NCBI RefSeq assembly: GCF_001571325.1 | Contig: NZ_BCTO01000032.1 | Coordinates: 124,001-188,000 of the forward strand | Reading direction: 5' to 3' | Origin: Delftia tsuruhatensis NBRC 16741 | GTDB lineage: Bacteria; Pseudomonadota; Gammaproteobacteria; Burkholderiales; Burkholderiaceae_C | Length of the DNA: 64,000 nt | Position numbers and translations under genes: made by a program | Shown here: positions 55,265 to 62,119 of the stretch, in pieces | Position numbering within the stretch: position 1 is the stretch's first letter | Layout: each line of letters begins with the position of its first letter | The notes under the pieces: model-generated | Told to the model about the DNA's origin: nothing | Database searches by the model: none | What the model saw: the letters and a program-made list of their open reading frames with translations, nothing else

Positions 55265-55582
55265 ATGTCCAAAGTCAGGCCGCAGTATCCGGCGCAGTTC
55301 AGGCAGCAGATGGTTGAGTTGGTACGTGCCGGACGCACGCCTGCCGAACTCTCACGCGAATTCAACGTCACCGCGCAGTCCATCACCAACTAGGTCGGTA
55401 AAACCGCCATTGATAGCGGCATGCCCGGCAAGGAAGACTTGACCTGCGTCGAGCGCGAGGAGTTGGTAGGGCTGCGCCGTCAACTGCGTCAAGTTCAGCA
55501 GGAGCGCGACATCCTGGCCAAGGCTACGGCCTGGTTTGCCGGTCGCAGCGATGCGACTTCGACGAAGTCTTCGGACTCGTGA
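55265..55582 (+). pseudogene. IS3-family transposase OrfA, interrupted by stop codon
   Basis: The frame encodes a helix-turn-helix transposase subunit (PAQFRQQMVELVRAGRTPAE, then SREFNVTAQSI) and, after a TAG at 55391-55393 where a Trp codon is expected, a Leu/Glu/Arg-rich coiled coil (LVGLRRQLRQVQQERDILAK). Total length of 105 codons is normal for OrfA, so one point change broke it. The stop overlaps the orfB-like start by one base. Confidence 0.85.
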
Positions 55583-55929
55583 TGGCAAACCAGGCCGAAC
55601 TTCCCCGGGCGCACCATGTAACGTGTTCTAGGCGTATACGCCAGCGGCTTCTACGCTTGCCGAGAGCAAAGTCCTTCTCAGCGCAGTATCACCAACGCGG
55701 TAATGACCGAACGAATACGCCAGATTCACAAGGACCGATACGATTCCTACGGCATGCCGCGCGTGAGGGCCGAGCTCGTCGAGCAAGGCGTCTCCATCAG
55801 CCGACAGCGTGTTGCGAAGACCGGTTGAATACGCCCAAATACACCAGTCAGGCCCGCATGGCCGTCTTCACTTGGATTGAAGGTTGGTACAACCCCAGGC
55901 GCCGTCACAGCGGTCTGGGCTACCTCTGA
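55582..55929 (+). pseudogene. IS3-family transposase OrfB, frameshifted and internally deleted
   Basis: The start (MANQAELP) and the HTH_21-like part (RIRQIHKD..YDSYGMPRVRAELVEQGVSISRQRV) are recognisable but in changing frames. Near 55825 the sequence jumps straight to the C-terminal end (FTWIEGWYNPRRRHSGLGYL), so the DDE catalytic core is missing. It is not functional. Confidence 0.85.
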
Positions 55930-56051
55930 CCTCTGAACTTTAAAAGGAACCAGCAGGCACGATTCAATGCCTGCAAGAACGGCCCATCGTACGCTGACGA
56001 AGCACCCCAGATGGTTTGAGAATCAAACCAGAAACCGTCCATCGGACCGGG

Positions 56052-56222
56052 TCAACTCCCACTCCACTCCGGTGCAAACAAGTCGCCAGCCTTGAGATCT
56101 TGCTGCTTGACCAGTTGTCGAACTGCGGCGATCGCATCGAGCCTCCTGGCACCATAGTACTCGGCGATCTGCGCATCTAATGCGTCCCGGTCCCGCAGCA
56201 GGGACTTGTATTTGCTAGTCAT
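56052..56222 (-). CDS. Truncated H-NS-like protein (N-terminal oligomerisation part only)
   Basis: A 56-residue frame similar to the N-terminal half of H-NS/MvaT-type proteins of Burkholderiales: SKYKSLLRDRDALDAQIAEY followed by a helix ending in DLKAGDLFAPEW. The C-terminal DNA-binding domain (normally with a GRGRxP loop) is missing. A natural truncated form could act as an antagonist of full-length H-NS, but decay by IS activity next door is just as likely. There is no clear ribosome site. Confidence 0.5.
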   Translation of the reverse strand: MTSKYKSLLRDRDALDAQIAEYYGARRLDAIAAVRQLVKQQDLKAGDLFAPEWSGS

Positions 56223-56670
56223 GTGTTCGGGCCTGCGGTCAGAAATGTGCAGCGTTCCAGACGTCAATGGCAGAGGTAAATTCTTTCACCCTTCTGAGAT
56301 ACGTGTCTCATTCTGTAGAGGAGAAACCAGCATGCCTAACCTGGGGCTATCTCAGAAGGCCCGCAGGGCCACGATGATGAAACCCAAATAGGCTGGCTAG
56401 GGCCCCCGGCGGCAGTGACTGTGTGCATGCCAGAAATCCGGCCAGGAACCGCACCTCGTAGCCTCGGGGCGCTCGATCTCAGCCAACGCCGCGTCCGTAT
56501 TCGCGAACAAACAGTCAATTTCAGCCAGACCCAGAGTCAATAGCCATGCAATCCCTGCGTCTAGTATTTACTAGCCGCCGTGCAAATGCGCCGCAAGGAA
56601 TGACTTTCCAGCATGTCTGCGGTCGGCCAGGGATTCTCCTGCATCTTACCCATCATTTCCAGAGAGCTTT
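56223..56670. other. Gene-free spacer upstream of the orphan protein
   Basis: No gene or known RNA seen. GAGATACGTGTCTC (near 56297-56310) is a near-palindrome. GAGAG shortly before 56671 is the ribosome site of the next gene. GC is mixed, in keeping with accessory DNA. Confidence 0.35.
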
Positions 56671-57654
56671 ATGTCTCAATTGCCACAAGCCACCCCTTGC
56701 GCTACGCAGGTCATTAATGTGTACGCGGATGACTCCAACGGAGAGACGCTCTATAAAACATGGCCTGCCAGGAAATACGAAGGGAAATGGCTTCAAGTCA
56801 CGCTGCTGGACCAGGCCAAGCGAGACGCCGGCTACGTGCCAAATTGCAGAATCAATGCCAGCATCGATGTCTATCGCAGCACGACGCTGAACAAGTGCTT
56901 CGTCCTCGTGAACATGGACGGCAGCCACGCTGCCGCATCGAAGAACGGCAAGATGTTCACCGATAGCTATGTGAGCACCCTCTCGCTGCATGAGGACACC
57001 AGGGTGAAGGGGCTGTTCCTTCGCGAGGTTCAGGTAGAAATCGATGTGGAAGGTATTTCGCACAGCGAGTATGCAAAGGCGCTTCAGGGCCAGCCGGCAA
57101 AGGGGGTCCGGTTCGACATCTGTAAGGACATCCCGGGGTCTACGCTTGAGGACGGCACCGTCAGCAGCTCCATTGCCTACAACATCAATCCGGGCGTGGG
57201 TGCTTCGGGGCCGTCGCTCAGTGGCGGCGTCAGCATCACTAGCAGCTTCTCCAAGAACATCAAGGATATTTCCATCAACAATCTCAGCGATGGAAAATTC
57301 GTGAGGCATGTCTATCGGTTGACCAAGACGGACTCAGCAGTTTTCAACAAGGATGACGATCTTGTGGACAAGGGCCCCGATGCCATGGCAAGAGGTTTTC
57401 CGATCCGCGACTTCTCATCGGTAGCCTCTGCCAACTGGGACATCCTGTCGCAGGCGCTTTTCGTATGCGATACAAGTGATATCTACCAGGTCGGCGTTGG
57501 ATTGAGGATAACAAGCAAGTCCGGCCTGGTCATTTCACACACCAATCTGTTTGATGCCGATTGCAAGGTCCATGACTTCGACTTCGGTGTATACCAGGGC
57601 GTCAGTGTGCGCCTTTCCCAGGACACGGAACTCGATGCGGCAGTGCGAAAGTGA
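56671..57654 (+). CDS. Orphan protein of 327 residues, possibly a beta-pore-forming (leukocidin-like) fold
   Basis: I do not recognise a close family. The protein is rich in Ser, Asp and Val, has no signal peptide and no membrane helix. A Gly/Ser-rich stretch with alternating polar and apolar residues (about 169-195; NPGVGASGPSLSGGVSITSS) is followed by strand-rich sequence (YRLTKTDSAVF, FSSVASANWDILSQALFV). That order recalls the stem region of leukocidin/haemolysin-type toxins, but the resemblance is by eye only. It has lower GC and less biased codon use than its neighbours, pointing to transfer. The start at 56671 has GAGAG upstream. A 52-codon frame overlaps its stop by four bases. Confidence 0.6.
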   Translation: MSQLPQATPCATQVINVYADDSNGETLYKTWPARKYEGKWLQVTLLDQAKRDAGYVPNCRINASIDVYRSTTLNKCFVLVNMDGSHAAASKNGKMFTDSYVSTLSLHEDTRVKGLFLREVQVEIDVEGISHSEYAKALQGQPAKGVRFDICKDIPGSTLEDGTVSSSIAYNINPGVGASGPSLSGGVSITSSFSKNIKDISINNLSDGKFVRHVYRLTKTDSAVFNKDDDLVDKGPDAMARGFPIRDFSSVASANWDILSQALFVCDTSDIYQVGVGLRITSKSGLVISHTNLFDADCKVHDFDFGVYQGVSVRLSQDTELDAAVRK

Positions 57655-57809
57655 AAGAAGACGTCAGGGGAACTCCGGAAATCGTTTACCCAGGACGACA
57701 TCCAGCCGAGGTGATCAGACATCTATTTTTCGAGGTGACCGCGGCCAAAGGCGCGCAGATTGAAGCTGCGAAAAACCCGATGACTCAAGGCACAAGGCAA
57801 GAGACCTGA
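57651..57809 (+). CDS. Small frame coupled to the orphan protein
   Basis: A 52-codon frame from GTG at 57651, overlapping the preceding stop in a GTGA junction. Peptide features: Arg/His-rich N-terminal half and an AAKGAQIEAAKN helix. A second short frame ending at the stop near 57874 (AQERTAEVLEYLQRKHSLQ) may be its frameshifted continuation. No family recognised; it could be an immunity partner of the upstream protein or only a remnant. Confidence 0.35.
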   Translation: MKEDVRGTPEIVYPGRHPAEVIRHLFFEVTAAKGAQIEAAKNPMTQGTRQET

Positions 57810-57916
57810 GCTCCGCTCAAGAGCGTACTGCGGAGGTGCTCGAATACCTGCAGCGCAAGCACTCCCTGCAGTGAGCCTGCGCCGAAGCGACATCGCGCGA
57901 CCGGTCGCGTCTGCTA

Positions 57917-58009
57917 TCAGCGCACCACCCGGGGCCAAGCATTCCGCATCAACGCTGCATCAGCAGCGTGGCCATCAGCCGCTCGCGTGATGTCCGCAAC
58001 GCACTCTGC
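57917..58009 (-). pseudogene. C-terminal fragment of a DUF2514/Rz-like phage lysis protein
   Basis: The last 30 codons (MAECVADITRAADGHAADAA, then MRNAWPR) match the C-terminal end of DUF2514-type spanin genes, and resemble the end of the gene at 58472 (MAAKAAGHAADVQ, GAAWP). The N-terminal helix is missing, so this is a second, decayed copy from phage DNA. Confidence 0.6.
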
Positions 58010-58154
58010 CATACGTGCACCTGGGTCCGCTAGATTCCCGAGCCAGGACGTCATCTTCCTTGGCTTCGGACCGGTCTGTGGAATCCGCTCGCAAGCGCCG
58101 TTTTGACGCACGAGCACAATGCATAAGCATTCAAACTCAGGAACAGCGCACGTC

Positions 58155-58475
58155 ATGACGGATCCAGTAAAGCAATTCGACAGCAGGCAAAGCACCACCA
58201 GCGAAGGCGACTACTTGGCCTGGCGTTTGAAGCACCCAACCGGGTTTGTTGTGAACATCGACAAGAGGCACAACATGAAGCAGTACCCGATGGTGCATCA
58301 GGTCAAAGACAGACAACTCTCTGCAGAAAAGAACAAGAACTTTACGACTGGCGCCTACTACAAGCTGTGCGCCAGCGAACTGAGAGATCTCGAGCAATAC
58401 TGCCAAGCTGAATTCAAGCGACCACTTACCTACTGCCGCCGATGCAAGCCGGCCGGAGACGGCCTAGAGGCTTAG
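58155..58475 (+). CDS. Small orphan protein with a nuclease-associated N-terminal-type domain
   Basis: A 106-residue soluble protein. YLAWRLKHPTGFVVNIDKR (residues 19-37) and FTTGAYYKLCASELRDLEQY (about 66-85) fit a domain I recall from the N-terminus of various HNH or restriction-type proteins, where a GFVxN motif and a late Cys recur. It ends with a CRRC pair. No catalytic domain follows, so it is a free-standing or cut-off copy. Its 3' end overlaps the converging Rz-like gene by four bases. Confidence 0.55.
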   Translation: MTDPVKQFDSRQSTTSEGDYLAWRLKHPTGFVVNIDKRHNMKQYPMVHQVKDRQLSAEKNKNFTTGAYYKLCASELRDLEQYCQAEFKRPLTYCRRCKPAGDGLEA

Positions 58476-58978
58476 AACTGGCGGGTGGTACTGGCATCCT
58501 GACGGCTCGGGATCACGGGCCAAGCGGCACCGAGGGCCTGGACATCAGCTGCGTGCCCTGCAGCCTTTGCTGCCATGTCCCCATACGCTGCGCGGCAGTC
58601 TTCAAATACGACTCCGAGGGCAGTGGCGTACTCAATGGCGGCAGCGGGTGGCGCGCTGGCAAGTCGGCGGGCGGCATCTGTGGATTGCTCGCGCAGGCCG
58701 TCAGAGACAACCCGCAACCGGTCAAGATCACGGCGCAGCAGCGCCTCGCGGTCACGGGCGGCATTGAGCGCTCCTTGGTATTTGGTGGTCATGGCCTGCT
58801 CGGCAATGCGCGCGCGGGCGTCAGCCGCGCGCTGGGCCGTGCTGGTGGCCAGCTGCTGGGTGGAGGTTTCCAGCCGGGCCTCGGCCAGCTCGGCGCCCAG
58901 GCGCGCGCCCTGGAACTGCCAGTCCAGCGCGGCGGACACGGCTGCGGCTGCCACATGGGTGTAAAGCGCGGGGATCAC
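58472..58978 (-). CDS. DUF2514/Rz-like phage spanin
   Basis: A 168-residue phage lysis protein: short hydrophobic N-terminal anchor (IPALYTHVAAAAVSAALDW, residues 2-20), then a long Ala/Arg/Gln-rich coiled coil, and the C-terminal GHAADVQALGAAWP. This is the layout of inner-membrane spanins. The GTG start at 58978 overlaps the stop of a lysozyme remnant (GTGA, 58975-58978), the normal order of a lysis cassette. It may be intact, though its partner genes are not. Confidence 0.75.
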   Translation of the reverse strand: MIPALYTHVAAAAVSAALDWQFQGARLGAELAEARLETSTQQLATSTAQRAADARARIAEQAMTTKYQGALNAARDREALLRRDLDRLRVVSDGLREQSTDAARRLASAPPAAAIEYATALGVVFEDCRAAYGDMAAKAAGHAADVQALGAAWPVIPSRQDASTTRQF

Positions 58979-59088
58979 GACAGCCCCCTCTCGCAGAGGT
59001 GCCGCTCGGCCGCGCACTGGTGGACCAGGCCCGGCAGTTGCTTGCCTCCGGCATAGGTCCAGCGGCTCAACTCGACGCAGGTGCCAAG
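58975..59088 (-). pseudogene. C-terminal remnant of a GH24 phage lysozyme
   Basis: About 37 codons remain: SRWTYAGGKQLPGLVHQCAAERHLCERG has the pattern of the GH24 endolysin C-terminus (xxWxYAGGxxLPGLVRRRxAERxLC), with the usual RR replaced by QC. The catalytic N-terminal part is absent; the homology stops near 59088, where an integrase on the other strand begins. This marks a deletion junction inside former prophage DNA. Confidence 0.65.
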
Positions 59089-59689
59089 CATGATCGACGC
59101 CAACCCATGCACGCAGGTCAAGAAGAACAGCGAGCGGGCCCGGACGGAGGCGCCGGAGCCGGCCGAGTTGCAAGCCTTCCTGGACTGGCTGGAGGCCAGC
59201 AGTCCTGCGCACAAGACCCTGGCCCTGATGGCCGAGTTTGCCACCCTGGCTGACTCGCACCGCGTGGAGTTCCTGGCCCTTCAGGTGCCGCAGATCGACA
59301 TGCAGGCCGGCGAGATCCGGCTGATGCGCGCCAAGCAGCACGGCGGCACCAAGCGGGCGGAGAACATCGCCATGGGTCCGGCCATGCTGGACCTGGCCAA
59401 GAGGCTGCTGCAGCTGCCACGCCCTGAGACATCGCTGCATGTCTTCATCAACCAGCACGGCAGCCCGCTCACGGAATCGGGCTTCACCACGGGCTGGCAG
59501 CGGGCCATGGTCGAGGCCCTGGAGACGAAGGTGATCAGCCGGCGGTTCACCTTCCACGACCTGCGGGCGTACTACACGACCCAGCACAAGGCACGGTATG
59601 GCGCCCTGCCCGAACTTCACGCCAGCTCGGCCACCACGGCCCGGGTCTACGACCGCTCGAAGGTCTCGAAACGGCAGTCACTGGTCTGA
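59081..59689 (+). pseudogene. 5'-truncated tyrosine recombinase (phage integrase)
   Basis: The frame holds 202 codons of a tyrosine integrase catalytic domain: Arg in ADSHRVEFLALQ, Lys in RAKQHGGTK, HDLRAYYTTQHK and the nucleophile Tyr in ARVYDRSK. The arm-binding and core-binding domains that precede ANPCTQVKKNSERAR in intact enzymes are missing. The cut coincides with the lysozyme remnant. It lies about 70 bases from a tRNA-Lys fragment, the normal place of an integrase next to its attachment site. Confidence 0.8.
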
Positions 59690-59710
59690 CCTCTATTCCC
59701 AAATTGGGAA

Positions 59711-59749
59711 TAAAACAAAAGCCGCGCTACCTTTACGATAGCGCGGCTT
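59711..59749 (-). terminator. Terminator downstream of the tRNA-Lys fragment
   Basis: An 11-base-pair perfect stem (59719-59729 with 59739-59749, nine-base loop) followed on the minus strand by a T-rich tail (TTTTGTTTTA). It is placed 13 bases past the tRNA 3' end, as expected for the native tRNA terminator. Confidence 0.85.
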
Positions 59750-59761
59750 CCGCGTGTTTGT

Positions 59762-59810
59762 TGGTGGGTCCTGCGAGATTCGAACTCGCGACCAACGGAT
59801 TAAAAGTCCG
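59762..59810 (-). other. 3' half of tRNA-Lys(UUU): attachment-site scar
   Basis: On the minus strand the sequence reads from the anticodon stem-loop (GGACTTTTAATCC, anticodon TTT) through the variable loop and T arm (GAGTTCGAATCTCGC) to the acceptor end and CCA. The 5' half (acceptor, D arm) is absent; the DNA at 59811 onward is unrelated. Integrases often use exactly this 3' part of a tRNA gene as their site, leaving such a fragment at one end of the element. Confidence 0.85.
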
Positions 59811-60314
59811 ATCCGCCGAAATAGGAATAATAGAAAAGCCCTTTTTTATCAACAACTTGCAGCGATGGCCACGCTTCTGGTTTTTTCAAAGTTATGCCTT
59901 TTTCACAATATTTCAGCCTACTTTGGGCAGGTTTTGGTCATAGCAATGAGCTGTATGGCTAGTCAGCTGTTTGCTCTGGGCTCGGCCAGTAATCCCGCCG
60001 TTGCCTCGTAGCAACGATGTGTGGAGGCTTCCAGCTCCGCGCTGATCAGCCTAAGCACCTTCCGTGCTGTAAGGAGCATCGTGGGCCTATGTAGGTGGCT
60101 ACATCTTTCCTACGTCTTCCCCTCCGCAGGACAACATCCCAGCCTTCGGATCAACTTACACAACACCCTTCCAAAGGGTTAATCATGTGTAGGCCCGAAC
60201 CCCAGCCACATCGACTTCACCCCTCCATCTTCCCTCAGACACACGCAGACCATTTGAAGACCTCGAGACTCTCCTTTATCAAAAATACGATTCTTTAGGC
60301 TACAGTCACGTAAC
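59811..60314. other. Gene-free stretch right of the tRNA fragment
   Basis: Low-GC DNA with many short runs. No gene, tRNA or clear RNA structure was recognised. The first bases after 59810 are probably the end of the right-hand element. Confidence 0.4.
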
Positions 60315-60341
60315 AAAAAAAGCGAGCCTGACGCTCGCTTT
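60315..60341 (-). terminator. Rho-independent terminator of the collagen-like operon
   Basis: Nine-base-pair stem (60319-60327 with 60333-60341) and a minus-strand run of seven T. It lies 18 bases past the collagen-like gene stop. Confidence 0.9.
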
Positions 60342-60359
60342 TATGATAATTCAAATACA

Positions 60360-61295
60360 CTAATCGCTTAACTTTTCCACGATTAGAGCAGCGCCGCTAC
60401 CTGACTGCAAAGTCACCGCCCCAAGCATTCCAAAGAATTGAACATTCAGTATATCGCCGGCACTCAAAGTGATAATTGATTCACCATCGAATCTTGAGAC
60501 GCTGGTCGCTGTATTCTCTGTAAGCGCATCAACTGCTGCACCATTCAACAGAACCCTTGCCGAAACAAGCATATTGTTAGTAATTTTAATAGAATATTTA
60601 ACTCTATACCTACCGCTCGAAGCAACCGTAAATATCGTATTTGAACCATTGACCACAAAACCAGAAAGATTCTGCGAGTTAGGTAATGGAATATCGGTCC
60701 CACCGAGAACCACAGCTATTACAGAACCGCTAGTGTTGTGAGCAGCCATTGAGGTGGCAGTAGTTCCTCCAGCCCCTGCTGGTCCGGTGGGGCCCGTTGG
60801 GCCAGGCAAGCCAATATCACCCTGCGCCCCCGTGGGACCTTGAAGGCCCGTGGCACCAATGGGGCCTTGAGCGCCTGTCTGGCCCGCTGGACCTTGAAGG
60901 CCAATCGGACCTGTGGGTCCCGCCGGGCCTGCCTGGCCAGTGGCGCCAGTCGCGCCTGCCGGTCCTGTGGCCCCGGTCGCTCCGGTGGCTCCTGTCGGGC
61001 CCGGGTTCCCCACAATCGCGCCTGCCGCGCACTTACCCAGTCGTCCCGACGCGTCGTCATAGCAGGCCACGCTGCCAGCCTCCGTTGTATTGGACAGGTT
61101 GGGCAGATATACATCGCCTGTTTCCATCACCCGGAGCCGCTCTGCATTGCCTGCATTGTTCTTGATGACGAATCCACCATTGGCCGGTGGTGTGATGGTG
61201 ATGTCGGCACCGCCAGGAGCCGCCATTGCAGCGCCGCTCAAGGCGATGGCCGCAGCGAAAGAGACAGAGCGCAGCGTGAATTTCATGGTTTTCAT
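60360..61295 (-). CDS. Secreted collagen-like protein with C-terminal jelly-roll-like domain
   Basis: A 311-residue protein: signal peptide (residues 1-26, ending AMA), a short N-terminal domain (residues 30-90), 27 uninterrupted Gly-X-Y triplets (Gly96 to Gly177) and a C-terminal domain of about 130 residues rich in beta strands ([29 protein letters not shown]), similar in layout to C1q/BclA-type heads. The Gly-X-Y part should trimerise. X and Y are mostly Pro, Ala and Thr. It is 18 bases downstream of an IPTL-CTERM gene and likely cotranscribed. The role is probably surface attachment or display. Confidence 0.85.
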   Translation of the reverse strand: MKTMKFTLRSVSFAAAIALSGAAMAAPGGADITITPPANGGFVIKNNAGNAERLRVMETGDVYLPNLSNTTEAGSVACYDDASGRLGKCAAGAIVGNPGPTGATGATGATGPAGATGATGQAGPAGPTGPIGLQGPAGQTGAQGPIGATGLQGPTGAQGDIGLPGPTGPTGPAGAGGTTATSMAAHNTSGSVIAVVLGGTDIPLPNSQNLSGFVVNGSNTIFTVASSGRYRVKYSIKITNNMLVSARVLLNGAAVDALTENTATSVSRFDGESIITLSAGDILNVQFFGMLGAVTLQSGSGAALIVEKLSD

Positions 61296-61313
61296 GGTCT
61301 GGAAGTGGTGTAA

Positions 61314-62003
61314 TCAACGTTGTGCAGTGCGGCGCTGACGCCAGAGCGTCAGTCCCATCAGCAGAGAAAGAAGTACCAACCCGTATTCGCTCAATGTGGG
61401 AATGGCCGCTGCCGATGGGCCGGGACCTGCACCGATCTGCACAGTGGGCGGAACCGTCGCATTGGTGCGTACCACCGTCGCACCGGGACCCAGGTTGATG
61501 ACCGCAGTGCCGCTGGCAGCCTGCAGCACCACAGGCTGACCCGGCACTCCCTCGACGGTCAGCGTCCCGAGCACGGTGATATTTGCCCCGACAGGCAGCA
61601 CAAAGGTGCGGCCCGTGCTGCTCTTGATGGTCAGGTTCTGCACGACCAGGGTGCCGCTGAGCTGGCTGGTGTTGCCCGGATCGCAGCCATCGCGCAGCTC
61701 GATCGTGTTGTTGCCGGCATTCAGTGATCCGTTGATCTGCAGGTCCCCGCCCACCGACAGCGTTCCGCCACTGTTCGTGATGGCAGCGGTATTGGAGAAC
61801 GTAGCCGACGAATCGACGGTCAGCGCGCCGCCCAGATCCAAGGTTCCCTGCATGTCCAGAGAAGAGCAGGACAGGTCCACCGCCCCGCCGGGCGGGACAA
61901 CCAGAGAGCTGCCCGGCGGGTAGGACCACTGGGCAGCGGCATTGGAGGAGAGTAGGAAAGCAAAGCCGACCCCTGCCAGCCATCGCGAAAGAGAAAACGT
62001 CAT
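61314..62003 (-). CDS. IPTL-CTERM sorting-signal surface protein
   Basis: A 229-residue exported protein: signal peptide to about residue 25, then repeated short beta strands rich in Gly, Thr, Ser and Asn (right-handed beta-helix type), and the C-terminal IPTL-CTERM tail: IPTLSEYG, hydrophobic helix LVLLSLLMGLTL and basic end WRQRR. The tail is a sorting signal thought to be handled by an exosortase-like system and is common in Burkholderiales. The ATG at 62003 follows GGAG. It is the promoter-proximal gene of the pair with the collagen-like protein. Confidence 0.88.
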   Translation of the reverse strand: MTFSLSRWLAGVGFAFLLSSNAAAQWSYPPGSSLVVPPGGAVDLSCSSLDMQGTLDLGGALTVDSSATFSNTAAITNSGGTLSVGGDLQINGSLNAGNNTIELRDGCDPGNTSQLSGTLVVQNLTIKSSTGRTFVLPVGANITVLGTLTVEGVPGQPVVLQAASGTAVINLGPGATVVRTNATVPPTVQIGAGPGPSAAAIPTLSEYGLVLLSLLMGLTLWRQRRTAQR

Positions 62004-62119
62004 CAAGCAAGCTCCGCTGGGCATCAGGACCGCAGGGCACGGTCACAGTTATGCGTTAAAAGTGTCAAGCATTGTCAACTGAAACAATATGCAAAACATT
62101 GAACTCTTTAATCAAGAAG

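Larger units (their letters stand above)
55265..55929 (+). mobile_element. Degenerate IS3-family insertion sequence
   Basis: OrfA-like and orfB-like parts lie in order with typical IS3 spacing, but orfA has an in-frame TAG and orfB has lost its central catalytic part. Outside the coding parts no clean terminal repeats or target duplication can be seen. The element is dead. Confidence 0.8.

Noticed and set aside
59762..59840. Complete tRNA gene
   Set aside because: Only the anticodon-to-CCA half is present; the bases after 59810 cannot form the D arm or acceptor stem.
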